Origin: Acidobacteriota bacterium | Lineage (GTDB): Bacteria > Acidobacteriota > Blastocatellia > UBA7656 | Reading direction: 5' to 3' | Assembly: GCA_016201275.1 (NCBI GenBank) | Contig: JACQDB010000131.1 | Coordinates: forward strand, 1-47,102 | Length of the DNA: 47,102 nucleotides | Shown here: positions 1 to 9,719 of the stretch, in pieces | Numbering within the stretch: the first letter of the stretch is position 1 | Layout of the letters: every line of letters begins with the position of its first letter | Notes under the pieces: model-generated | Database searches by the model: none | Seen by the model: only the letters and a program-made list of their open reading frames with translations | What the model was told of the DNA's origin: nothing | Position numbers and translations under genes: made by a program

Positions 1-3000
1 GAGCGCGGTGTAGAGTTAGGGGTGAGTTTGTTAGGTGTACTCAAAAGCGGCAGAGGCTATGTGGCGCTCGATGCGACGCTGCCGCAAGAGCGTTTACGCT
101 ATATGATGGACGACAGTCACATCACCCTGCTCTTGACACAACTTCATCTGCTCGACAAACTTCCGAAATCGAGTGCCAGAGTCCTCTGTGTGGACTCCGA
201 CTGGGCAAAGATAGCCGCTGAGAGCAAAGAGAATCTTAAGATTGTCAGCCACGCAGACGATGTAGCCTACGCGATTTATACATCTGGGTCCACGGGAAAA
301 CCCAAAGGGGTTGCCATCACTCACCAAGCGATGTCGAATCATTGCGCGGCAATCTCCAATCGTTATGAGCTTCATGCCGACGATAGGGTTTTGCAATTTT
401 GTTCGATAGGTTTTGATGTTGCAGTAGAGGAAATCTTTCCTTCATGGATGAGCGGCGCGGCTGTCGTGATTCGCCCGGACGAGGTGATTTCTGGCACAGA
501 CCTGCTTCAACTGATTGCTCAAACCCGTGTTTCGGTATTGAATTTACCTTCCGCATACTGGAATGAATGGGTGCAAGAGTTGTCGCAAAGCAACGAAGTT
601 TTGCCTTCAACCCTTCGCTTAATGGTGATTGGCAGTGAAAAATCATCACCAGCGGCGATTTCATTATGGTTGAAGCTTTGCGGTGAGCAGGTGAAATTCA
701 TTCACGCATACGGCACTTCGGAAACCGCTGTAACTTCCCTAATCTATCAGCCTGAAAACATCCAGCAACTTGGGCAGGCGAAGAACGCTTTGCCCATCGG
801 TCGTCCCATTGCAAACACCCAGGTTTACCTGCTGGATCGCCATCTGCAAATGGTTCCGTCGGGAGTCGCTGGAGAATTGTGCATTGGCGGAAAAGGGCTG
901 GCGCAAGGTTACCTGAATCGTCCTGATTTGACCGCAGAAAAATTTATTCCGCATCCCTATAGCCTCGAGCCGGAAGCGCGTTTGTACAAGACCGGAGACC
1001 TGGCGCGTTTTCTGCCGGATGGAAATATAGAATTTTTGGGGCGCATAGATGAGCAGGTGAAAGTACGCGGTTATCGCATAGAGCCTGGAGAAATCGAAGC
1101 CGCCTTGCGTGAATACGAAAAAGTAAGTGAGGCGGTGGTGGCAATCTGTGAAGATGAATCAGGCGGCAAGCGCCTGGTGGCTTATGTAGTCCCCGAACGA
1201 CAAGAGATTCCGACAGCCTTTGAACTGCGGAGTTTTCTTCAAGAGAAGCTACCGAAATATATGGTGCCTGTAGCTTTTATGGTGTTGAATGCTTTGCCGC
1301 TTACGCCCAACGGCAAACTAAATCGTCGGGCGCTGCCAGTGCCAAGTTCGCAGCGTTCCGATTGGGGCGCTGATTTTGTCGCTGCCCGCACGCCGGTTGA
1401 AAAAGAGTTGGCGGCAATCTGGACAGAGGTTCTGGGGCTTACCGAAATTGGTGTAGAAGATAACTTCTTTGAGTTGGGTGGTCACTCTCTGCTGGCTACT
1501 CGTGTGGTGTCGCGTTTGCGCCAAGTCTTTCATAAAGACATTCCTCTGCGTTTCATTTTTGAATATCCCACGATTGCTGAACTGGCAACTCATGTTGCGA
1601 ATCATTGTACCGACGATACAGCAATCCCTGTGCTGAAGAGCGTAGCCCGCACTGCCGACCTGCCGCTCTCTTTCGCGCAACAGCGCTTATGGTTTATCAA
1701 TCGGCTTGAGCCTCATAGCAGCGCCTATAACATTGCTGCGGCGCTACGACTCAGCGGTACTTTGGACATCAACGCTATGAAATATGCGTTGACAGAAATC
1801 GTGCGTCGTCACGAAGCCTTACGCACGCGCTTCAGCGAGGTGGAAGGCATACCCGTACAAATCATCGAAGCCGATGTGCAAGTGAACTTTCCGGTTGTGG
1901 ACCTCAGAGGATTAGAGCGCAATGAGGCGCAGAAAGAGTTGATTGAACGCCTGCTACAGGATGAGGCGCAGAGAGCTTTTGATTTAGAGGATGGAGGTTT
2001 GTTGCGAACGCGCTTACTGGCAATCGGAGAGCAGGAACACATTCTGGCTATAACCATGCATCATATCGTTTCCGATGGCTGGTCAATCGAAATTTTCATA
2101 CGCGAGTTTATATCGTTATATGAAGCCTGCAAGGACGGGCAGCCATCATCACTGCCCGCACTGCCGATTCAATACGCCGATTTTGCCCTATGGCAGCGCA
2201 ACTGGTTGCGAGGGGAAGCGCTGGAAAGACAACTGGCTTTCTGGAAAATCCAACTGGCAGGCATACAACCATTGGGTTTGCCTACAGACCGCCCACGCCC
2301 GTCTATGCAAACTTATGCAGGGGCGCACGTGCCGCTGGCGTTTGACAAAAGCTTGACGGCGAAATTACGAGAGGTAAGCCAGCGTGAAGGGGTCACCGTG
2401 TTTATGACTCTGTTAGCCGCCTTCCAACTTCTGTTGTCGCGCTACAGCGGGCAAGATGACATAGCTGTCGGCACTCCTATTGCCGGTCGCACACAGGCAG
2501 AACTGGAACCGTTAATCGGAATGTTTGTCAACACTCTGGTCATGCGGAGCAGAGTTGAGAGTCACCTGGGCTTTCACGAATTGCTTCAAAGAGTGCGCGA
2601 AACCGCTCTCAATGCCTATGCCCATCAGGATGTACCGTTTGAAAAATTGATTGAAGTGCTACAGCCCGTGCGCGATCCCAGTGGCAATCCTCTGGTGCAG
2701 ACGATGTTCATCTTCAACCAGCCGAAGGAAATGTTGCGTCTGCGTGAGCTAACCATTGAACCGCTGACGCAGGATACAGGCACCGCCAAACTCGATCTCA
2801 CGCTGACCATAACGGAAGACGAAGCGCAGATGATTGGCAATCTGGAATTCAACACGGATTTATTTGACCGCGACACCATCGCGCGAATGGGTGTGCAATT
2901 CAAAGTTTTGCTTGAGGCAATCGTTGACAACCCTTATGCCCGCGTTTCAGCCCTGCCGTTGATGAAGGATTCTGAGCGACAGCGAATTCTGCGCCAGTGG

Positions 3001-4902
3001 AATCATACCGAGACGGCTTATCAAGAAGGGCAAAGTGTACAGAGGCTGTTTGAATCTCAGGTCATCAATGCGCCTGATGCTGTCGCCGTCAGCGACCAAG
3101 AGGAAGAAATTACTTATAGCCAGTTGAATCGCAAGGCGAACCAGTTAGCCCGTTACCTGATCGAGCTAGGGGTGCAGCCGGAATCGCCGGTTGCCGTTTG
3201 TCTGCCGCGCTCCATTGATTTAGTGGTGGCGCTTTTGGGGGTAGTAAAAGCGGGCGGTTGTTATGTGCCTATGGATGCTTCTCTGCCGGAAGAACGAATC
3301 AAGTTCATGTTGGCAGACAGCGGCGCGACCATTGTGTTGACGCACCAAGACCTTAAACAAGCGCTGCCTTTTGCCGGCACGCGGGTTGTCAGTTTGGATA
3401 CTGAGCAGTCGCTTATCGCCGGACAGTGTGACGCCAATCTGCCTGTGCAAACGAGCGATGATTCTTTACTGTATGTGATTTACACTTCCGGGTCAACCGG
3501 CAGACCAAAGGCTGTGATGGGCACCCATCGCGGCGCAATCAATCGGTTCCGCTGGATGTGGAAACGCTTCCCTTTCAAAGAAGCGGAGGTCTGCTGTATC
3601 AAAACCTCTTTGAGTTTTGTGGATTCCGTTTGGGAGTGTTTCGGTCCCCTGCTTGCTGGAGTACCTACTGTCGTGATTGCCGATCCGGTGGTTGCCGATG
3701 CCCAAGCCTTCCTCACTTTGCTCACTCAAAAGCGCGTGACACGCATCGTTGTTGTTCCTTCGCTGCTTGACACATGGCTGTCGAGTTACACCAATCTGGA
3801 AGCACTTTTGCCGGAGTTGACTTTGTGGATTAGCAGCGGCGAAGCGCTTTCCGTTCGCCTCGTCGAAGCGTTTACGAGTACCAAACCGGGTAGCCAACTG
3901 GTCAATCTGTATGGTTGTTCCGAAGTGGCTGCTGACGTTACCTGGCACCTGTGCGATGCGCCGCAAAACGCCGGAAGCGTACCCATTGGTCGTCCTTTAG
4001 ACAATACTCAAATCTACATCCTGGACGCGGATTTGAACCCCGCAGGCATCGGCATCCCCGGTGAAATTTATGTCGGGGGATTCGGCTTGGCAAGAGGGTA
4101 CGGCGCTTGTGCAGAGGCAACAGCAGAGCGTTTTGTGCCGAATCCGTTCAGCCAACAAGCCGGAGAAAGGCTCTACAAAACGGGCGATTTGGGACGGTTC
4201 CTTGCCCATGGTGAAGTGGAATATCGGGGACGCGCCGATCATCAAATCAAGCTTCGCGGTTATCGCATAGAAACCGAAGAGATCGAAAGGGCGCTGGCAA
4301 ATCACCCGAAGGTTCGTCAGGTGTTGGTGACGACAAGCGGCGAAAAGGTCTCCGAAAAGCGTTTGGTCGCTTACGTGGCGGCGACGCAGGCAGACGATAT
4401 TTTCAAACGTGAATTACACCTTCAGGCGGCGCGATTATTGCCCTCTTACATGGTTCCGGCAGTCTTTGTCATCGTTGATGCACTTCCTCTGCTGGCGAAC
4501 GGCAAGATTGACAGGAAGGCGTTGCCGAAGATTGAGCGAACGCATACCTTGTCGGCAGGGTTGAACCCGGAGCCTGCCAATTCTCTGGAAAGGTCTCTGG
4601 TAAACATCTGGCAAGAGGTGTTGGGTCTTGAGGTCGTCGGTGTCAATGACAATTTCTTTGACCTCGGCGGTCACTCCCTGGCTTTGCTACAGATCAAAGC
4701 GAAGATTCAAAGCCGGCTTGGCAAAGAGGTCGCTTTGACTGAGCTATTCACCTATCCGACGATCAGCGCCTTGAGCCAACTTCTCAATGAACAAGCGCCG
4801 ACTAACGATATTGTTGCCACTGCCCGTAAGCGCTCGGCGGCGCAACGCAAAGCCCTGCAGCGCAACAGGCAACCTCACAGAGAGCGCGGCGCGGCAGACT
4901 AA
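1..4902 (+). CDS. Nonribosomal peptide synthetase, A-PCP-C-A-PCP (5' end cut by window edge)
   Basis: The frame is open from base 1, where the sequence already lies inside an adenylation (A) domain, so the true start is upstream; the GTG at 22 is not the start. First A domain: A3 core YTSGSTGKPKG near base 274, YGTSE, YKTGDL and NGKLNRRALP. Next is a carrier protein with phosphopantetheine Ser at codon 496 (LGGHSL), then a condensation (C) domain with intact HHIVSDG near codon 687. A second A domain (YTSGSTGRPKA, YGCSE, NGKIDRKALP) and a second carrier (LGGHSL near codon 1559) follow. Aligning by eye to the GrsA pocket gives D-V-E-N-V-G-A-V-T for the first A domain and V-D-W-V-I-S-L-A-D for the second; the latter is the code I recall for beta-alanine activation in bleomycin-type NRPSs. 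There is no terminal release domain, so the chain passes on, probably to the PKS encoded 63 bp downstream. Confidence 0.95.
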   Translation, partial: ERGVELGVSLLGVLKSGRGYVALDATLPQERLRYMMDDSHITLLLTQLHLLDKLPKSSARVLCVDSDWAKIAAESKENLKIVSHADDVAYAIYTSGSTGKPKGVAITHQAMSNHCAAISNRYELHADDRVLQFCSIGFDVAVEEIFPSWMSGAAVVIRPDEVISGTDLLQLIAQTRVSVLNLPSAYWNEWVQELSQSNEVLPSTLRLMVIGSEKSSPAAISLWLKLCGEQVKFIHAYGTSETAVTSLIYQPENIQQLGQAKNALPIGRPIANTQVYLLDRHLQMVPSGVAGELCIGGKGLAQGYLNRPDLTAEKFIPHPYSLEPEARLYKTGDLARFLPDGNIEFLGRIDEQVKVRGYRIEPGEIEAALREYEKVSEAVVAICEDESGGKRLVAYVVPERQEIPTAFELRSFLQEKLPKYMVPVAFMVLNALPLTPNGKLNRRALPVPSSQRSDWGADFVAARTPVEKELAAIWTEVLGLTEIGVEDNFFELGGHSLLATRVVSRLRQVFHKDIPLRFIFEYPTIAELATHVANHCTDDTAIPVLKSVARTADLPLSFAQQRLWFINRLEPHSSAYNIAAALRLSGTLDINAMKYALTEIVRRHEALRTRFSEVEGIPVQIIEADVQVNFPVVDLRGLERNEAQKELIERLLQDEAQRAFDLEDGGLLRTRLLAIGEQEHILAITMHHIVSDGWSIEIFIREFISLYEACKDGQPSSLPALPIQYADFALWQRNWLRGEALERQLAFWKIQLAGIQPLGLPTDRPRPSMQTYAGAHVPLAFDKSLTAKLREVSQREGVTVFMTLLAAFQLLLSRYSGQDDIAVGTPIAGRTQAELEPLIGMFVNTLVMRSRVESHLGFHELLQRVRETALNAYAHQDVPFEKLIEVLQPVRDPSGNPLVQTMFIFNQPKEMLRLRELTIEPLTQDTGTAKLDLTLTITEDEAQMIGNLEFNTDLFDRDTIARMGVQFKVLLEAIVDNPYARVSALPLMKDSERQRILRQWNHTETAYQEGQSVQRLFESQVINAPDAVAVSDQEEEITYSQLNRKANQLARYLIELGVQPESPVAVCLPRSIDLVVALLGVVKAGGCYVPMDASLPEERIKFMLADSGATIVLTHQDLKQALPFAGTRVVSLDTEQSLIAGQCDANLPVQTSDDSLLYVIYTSGSTGRPKAVMGTHRGAINRFRWMWKRFPFKEAEVCCIKTSLSFVDSVWECFGPLLAGVPTVVIADPVVADAQAFLTLLTQKRVTRIVVVPSLLDTWLSSYTNLEALLPELTLWISSGEALSVRLVEAFTSTKPGSQLVNLYGCSEVAADVTWHLCDAPQNAGSVPIGRPLDNTQIYILDADLNPAGIGIPGEIYVGGFGLARGYGACAEATAERFVPNPFSQQAGERLYKTGDLGRFLAHGEVEYRGRADHQIKLRGYRIETEEIERALANHPKVRQVLVTTSGEKVSEKRLVAYVAATQADDIFKRELHLQAARLLPSYMVPAVFVIVDALPLLANGKIDRKALPKIERTHTLSAGLNPEPANSLERSLVNIWQEVLGLEVVGVNDNFFDLGGHSLALLQIKAKIQSRLGKEVALTELFTYPTISALSQLLNEQAPTNDIVATARKRSAAQRKALQRNRQPHRERGAAD

Positions 4903-4965
4903 AACATAGAATCACTCAGCTACGCCTTCAGATTGAGTCGCCAACTTTCAATTTCGGGAGCCGTC

Positions 4966-7900
4966 ATGAACGATATACCCAAGGACAGTATAGCCATCAT
5001 CGGATTGGCATTTCGTTTTCCGGGAGCCCAGACTGCCGAGCAGTTCTGGCAAAATCTCAAGTCCGGGGTTGAATCCATCACGCCAATCTCTGACGACGCT
5101 TTGATCGGCGCAGGCATTGCGCCAGGGCTGTTGCAAGACCCGCGCTATGTCAAAGCCGCAGGGGCACTCGACGACATAGAGCGCTTCGACGCTGCGCTAT
5201 TCAACATGAGTCCGAGCGAGGCGGAACTCATAGACCCTCAACAAAGACTCTTTCTTGAATGCGCCTGGGAAAGTCTGGAGAACGCCGGGTATTGTGGTGA
5301 CCGAGGGCAATGGCGTATTGGCGTCTTTGGCGGCGTCGGCGTCAATCGCTATTTTCTGGATAATTATGATCGCCGTTTGTTCCAGGCAGGCTCGGCTCTG
5401 AAAGCCGTTACTGGAAATGATAAAGATTATTTGACCACCAGAGTCTCCTATAAACTGGGACTGACCGGACCCAGTGTTTGTGTGCAAACCGCTTGTTCGA
5501 CATCGCTGGTTGCCGTGCATCTGGCTTGCCGCAGTCTGTTGGATTATCAAACCGACATTGCCTTAGCCGGAGCCATATCTTTGCGTTTGCCACAGCAGTC
5601 CGGCTATGTCTTCGAGGAGGGCGGCATCCTTTCTCCCGATGGCCATTGCCGCGCCTTCGATGCCGATGCTGGCGGTACGGTTTTTAGCAGTGGCGTTGGC
5701 ATCGTCGTACTCAAACGTCTGGACGAAGCCATAGAAGATGGAGACACCATTGCGGCGGTCATCAGAGGAAGCGCCATCAATAACGATGGGGCAGTGAAGG
5801 TAGGATTTACTGCGCCCAGCATAGAGGCACAAGCCGAAGTGATTGCCGAAGCTCTCGGCGTTGCAGATGTAGATGCGCGCAGCATCAGTTATGTAGAAGC
5901 TCACGGCACAGGCACGGTGCTGGGTGACCCTATAGAAATTGCTGCGCTCACCAAAGCCTATCGCGGTTGGACAACGGAAAGGCAATTCTGCCCCATCGGT
6001 TCCGTGAAAACCAACATAGGACACTTGGACACAGCGGCAGGTATCGCCGGATTGATTAAGACGGTTCTGGCTCTGCAACACCAGCAGCTTCCTCCCAGCC
6101 TGCACTTTCGGCAGCCCAATCCGCGCATAGATTTCGCGGGCAGTCCTTTCTATGTAAACCAAACTTTGACGCAATGGAAAAGCCATGGTTCGCCGCGTCG
6201 CGCCGGCATAAGCTCATTCGGATTAGGCGGAACAAACAGCCACGTCATCGTTGAAGAAGCGCCGATCACCACCCGTGCATCGCGTTCCAGACGCAGCTTT
6301 CACATCGTGCCGCTCTCTGCAAAGACGGAAGAGGCTTTGCAAGCCGCTACCGCATCGCTGGAAAATTATCTTTCGGATAACCCGCAAGCCGATCTTGGCG
6401 ACATCGCATTCACCTATCAGGTGGGGCGCAAAACTTTTTCACACCGTCGCGTAATGATCGCCAATGATCCGAGAGATGCTGTCCGCGCAATCACCGACGG
6501 CAAAGGGCAGTCCCTCTTTGCCTCGGTTGAGGAATCTGTATCCCGTCCGGTGGCTTTTCTGTTTCCGGGGCAAGGCAGTCAATTTGTGAACATGGGACGG
6601 GAACTCTACGAGACAGAGTCGCTTTACAAAAAGATTATAGACACAGCGGCGGAGGTGCTGTCTCCTTACCTGGGCTCTGATCTCAGAGAAATTCTCTATC
6701 CCAAAGCCGGAACGCCAGGGCAGGATTTGTCTCACACCTCCATACTGCAACCCGCCTTGTTTGCAACCGAGTACGCGCTGGCAAAGCTCTGGCAGAAGTG
6801 GGGCATCCCTGTGCAAGCTATGATTGGTCACAGTCTGGGCGAATATGTTGCCGCCTGTATTGCTGGTGTGATGTCATTTGAAGAAGGGTTGACACTGGTA
6901 GCCCAACGCGGGCAGTTAATCGGCAACTTGCCTACAGGAGCCATGCTGGCGGTTCCCGTAAACAAGGCGGATATCCAAGCGCGGCTTGGTAAAGAGCTTT
7001 CTGTCGCTGCCGTAAATGCCGAAGACCGCCTGACGATTTCCGGAACCGTCGAAGCCATCTCCGAACTGGAACAGGCTCTGAGGGCAGACGGCATCTCTTC
7101 TCAACGGCTGCAAACTTCTCATGCCTTTCATTCGAGTATGATGGAGCCTATCCTCGACGAATTCCGCGAGGTGGTTGGTAAACTGACCTTGCGTCCGCCA
7201 TCCATTCCCTTTGTGTCGAATGTGACAGGCGACTGGATTACCGCACAAGAAGCGACAGCGGCGGATTATTGGGTCAGACACCTGCGCTCCACTGTACGTT
7301 TCTATGACGGTTTGCGTAAGCTGACAGGTGATACGGAGATCGCTTTACTGGAAGCCGGTCCGGGGCGCACCTTGAGTTCACTGGCGAAATATTCTTTAAA
7401 GACAACCGACCGAGTGAAGTTCTTTACCTCTATGCCTGCTCGAAACGAACCCGGGGAGCAAGAGGCGCACAGCCATCGAACGCTCGGTCAGTTATGGTTA
7501 GCCGGAGTGCCTGTTGCCTGGGATAGCTTCCAGAAAGAGCAAGGGCGCAAACGCCTGCCGCTACCCGGTTACGCTTTTCAACGTCAGAAATACTGGCTGA
7601 CCGGAAATCACCAGCCTAGGGAAACCGGCGCGATTCAACCCGATGCAGCGCGCGCCGATACGCCGCAACTCTACATCCCCGCTTGGCAGCGAACCCCTCG
7701 CCGTCTGCCAACCCCTGAATCATCTGTTGAGCCGATTCAATTGATCATTTATGACCAGAGAGAAGCTGTGTTGGCAATCGCCAGAGGCTTGCAACAAAAC
7801 GCCAGACGCACGATTATGGTTTGCGCCGGACAGACATTTCGACGGCTTGATGACTCAACCTACACCATCAATGGTGAGCGCGCCCAAGATTATCAACAGT

Positions 7901-9564
7901 TGTTTGCCAGTTTGGTTGCCGACAACTGTCTGCCCTCTCGAATAATTCACCTCTTAAATTGTGGCTCGGATTTTGGCAGACAACCCCCCGATTCGCGCCT
8001 CTTTAGTTTCTACAGTCCGCTATATCTGGCACAGGCTGTTGGCAAGCATTTGCAGGGCAGTGCGGTTGACCTCGCCATCATTTCTTCAAACGCGCAGGCG
8101 GTAAACGGCAGGGAAAGGCTTGAGCCGGAAAAGGCTCTGATTGCCGGACTGTGTACGGTTATGCCCCAAGAATATCCGAATGTTACTTGCCGTTGGATTG
8201 ATGTGGATTTCGTGGACACAGACCCGATATCGCTCGACACCACACAAAGCCGCCTGATAGAAGAATTGCAATCCGATTCAATTGATGCGACGGTCGCTTA
8301 TCGAGGCGGCGAGCGGTTTATCAAAAACTTTGCAGAGGTAAAACTGCCTCCGCAAACTACTGACCGCATGGGCTTGCGCGAGCACGGCGTGTATTTGATT
8401 ACAGGAGGTTTCGGCGGTATCGGCAAGAGCGTAGCTGCCTATCTTGCCAGCCAGGTAAAAGCAAAATTAATCCTCACAGGACGAACCGCACTGCCGGAGC
8501 GCGCGCTATGGGAAAGCTTGATTCGGCAATTGCCGGAAAGCGACGAGGTCGTCGCAAGAATCAAGGTGGCGCAAGAACTTGAACAGGCTGGAGCAGAAGT
8601 CTTGGCGTTGACCGCAGATGTGACGGACGAAGCGCAGATCGGAGCCGCCATCGAACTTGCCGAGCAGAGATTCGGCAAGTTGCACGGCATCATCCATACC
8701 GCCGGAATCGCCAGCGATAATTTGATTCAAACGACGAATCGCAGCAGCGCCGAAGCGGTGTTGGCGGCGAAGATAGAAGGTGCGCGTGTACTGGCGAAAG
8801 GCTTCCCAAATTACAGACTTGATTTCTTTGTTCTGTGTTCTTCTCTGGCAAGCCTTCTGGGCGGGGCTGGGCGAATGGAATACGTGGCTGCCAATGCCTT
8901 CTTGGATGCGTTCGCGCATCACCTTGAAACTGGCGGCATCCAGCCTTGTGTTTCGATCAATTGGGATTCGTGGAGACAGACAGGCATAGCCGCGCAAGCC
9001 GCTGTCCCTACGGCTCTGGGGAGGATGCTGAACCTATCGTCATTGGGGGCTACGGCCGACGGCCTCAATCCGCAGATTGCCGCTGCGCTGCTTTTTCAGT
9101 TGGCGGCAGGTTCGTTCGCACAGGTTGTGGTCTGTCAGGGAGACTTGCATAAACGATTGCAGGACGAAGCGCAGCATAAACTCAGCGCCTTTGCTATAGC
9201 CAATGAGTGCGCTTCCACAGATCACCGCGCCCACCCTCGACCGGATTTGTTTACGCCTTATGTGGCTCCGGCAACGCCTGCGGAACAAATCGTTGCCGAG
9301 GTCTGGCAAGAGGTTTTAGGGCTTGAGCGCGTAGGCATAGATGACAGCATCTTTGAACTGGGCGGCGATTCCGTCAGCGCCATTCGCGTCAGTCAAAAGC
9401 TCAGTGAAAAACTTGGCATCTCGGTGCCGCCAGTGCGCCTTTTTACGGAGAGTACGGTACGCGCTCTAGCGGCAACGCTTGCCCCTGAAGCTTCCCCCTC
9501 CGCAAATATTGCCGAGCGACAAAGCCGGGGACAGCGCCGTCGGGCAAAGCGACTGTCGTCTTAA
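4966..9564 (+). CDS. Modular type I polyketide synthase, KS-AT-KR-ACP
   Basis: The protein has 1532 residues. I chose the ATG at 4966, preceded by GGGAG at suitable spacing; it gives the usual short leader before the KS (DSIAIIGLAFRFPG). A longer TTG start at 4933 is possible. The KS keeps Cys177 (TACSTS) and both catalytic His (EAHGTGT, NIGHLD). The AT has FLFPGQG and the nucleophile in GHSLGEY (Ser623), and HAFHS, which marks malonyl-CoA specificity. The C-terminal half is a KR with TGGFGGIG near residue 1147 and Tyr1306 in YVAAN; the LDD region reads ASD, leaning towards B type. The ACP Ser is about residue 1469 (LGGDSV). No DH or ER is present, so one C2 unit should be added and reduced to a beta-hydroxyl. 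It lies 63 bp after the beta-alanine-coded NRPS module. Confidence 0.95.
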   Translation: MNDIPKDSIAIIGLAFRFPGAQTAEQFWQNLKSGVESITPISDDALIGAGIAPGLLQDPRYVKAAGALDDIERFDAALFNMSPSEAELIDPQQRLFLECAWESLENAGYCGDRGQWRIGVFGGVGVNRYFLDNYDRRLFQAGSALKAVTGNDKDYLTTRVSYKLGLTGPSVCVQTACSTSLVAVHLACRSLLDYQTDIALAGAISLRLPQQSGYVFEEGGILSPDGHCRAFDADAGGTVFSSGVGIVVLKRLDEAIEDGDTIAAVIRGSAINNDGAVKVGFTAPSIEAQAEVIAEALGVADVDARSISYVEAHGTGTVLGDPIEIAALTKAYRGWTTERQFCPIGSVKTNIGHLDTAAGIAGLIKTVLALQHQQLPPSLHFRQPNPRIDFAGSPFYVNQTLTQWKSHGSPRRAGISSFGLGGTNSHVIVEEAPITTRASRSRRSFHIVPLSAKTEEALQAATASLENYLSDNPQADLGDIAFTYQVGRKTFSHRRVMIANDPRDAVRAITDGKGQSLFASVEESVSRPVAFLFPGQGSQFVNMGRELYETESLYKKIIDTAAEVLSPYLGSDLREILYPKAGTPGQDLSHTSILQPALFATEYALAKLWQKWGIPVQAMIGHSLGEYVAACIAGVMSFEEGLTLVAQRGQLIGNLPTGAMLAVPVNKADIQARLGKELSVAAVNAEDRLTISGTVEAISELEQALRADGISSQRLQTSHAFHSSMMEPILDEFREVVGKLTLRPPSIPFVSNVTGDWITAQEATAADYWVRHLRSTVRFYDGLRKLTGDTEIALLEAGPGRTLSSLAKYSLKTTDRVKFFTSMPARNEPGEQEAHSHRTLGQLWLAGVPVAWDSFQKEQGRKRLPLPGYAFQRQKYWLTGNHQPRETGAIQPDAARADTPQLYIPAWQRTPRRLPTPESSVEPIQLIIYDQREAVLAIARGLQQNARRTIMVCAGQTFRRLDDSTYTINGERAQDYQQLFASLVADNCLPSRIIHLLNCGSDFGRQPPDSRLFSFYSPLYLAQAVGKHLQGSAVDLAIISSNAQAVNGRERLEPEKALIAGLCTVMPQEYPNVTCRWIDVDFVDTDPISLDTTQSRLIEELQSDSIDATVAYRGGERFIKNFAEVKLPPQTTDRMGLREHGVYLITGGFGGIGKSVAAYLASQVKAKLILTGRTALPERALWESLIRQLPESDEVVARIKVAQELEQAGAEVLALTADVTDEAQIGAAIELAEQRFGKLHGIIHTAGIASDNLIQTTNRSSAEAVLAAKIEGARVLAKGFPNYRLDFFVLCSSLASLLGGAGRMEYVAANAFLDAFAHHLETGGIQPCVSINWDSWRQTGIAAQAAVPTALGRMLNLSSLGATADGLNPQIAAALLFQLAAGSFAQVVVCQGDLHKRLQDEAQHKLSAFAIANECASTDHRAHPRPDLFTPYVAPATPAEQIVAEVWQEVLGLERVGIDDSIFELGGDSVSAIRVSQKLSEKLGISVPPVRLFTESTVRALAATLAPEASPSANIAERQSRGQRRRAKRLSS
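6034..6102 (+). repeat. 69-bp exact repeat in KS domain (copy 1 of 2)
   Basis: Identical to 10800-10868 in the next gene. The run codes for the KS segment after NIGHLD (AAGIAGLIKTVLALQHQ). Confidence 0.9.
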
Positions 9565-9719
9565 AGCCCAACGGCTTTCACCTCTTTTCAAAGCATCACC
9601 ATTCATCCTGTTGCTCAAGTGAGCGATAGCAAACCACGCATTCACAACTGCCTATTACAAGGGCTGCAAACAGAATTGCCGGGTTGGCTGAAAATCCGAC
9701 AAATCAATAGTAGAAAAAA

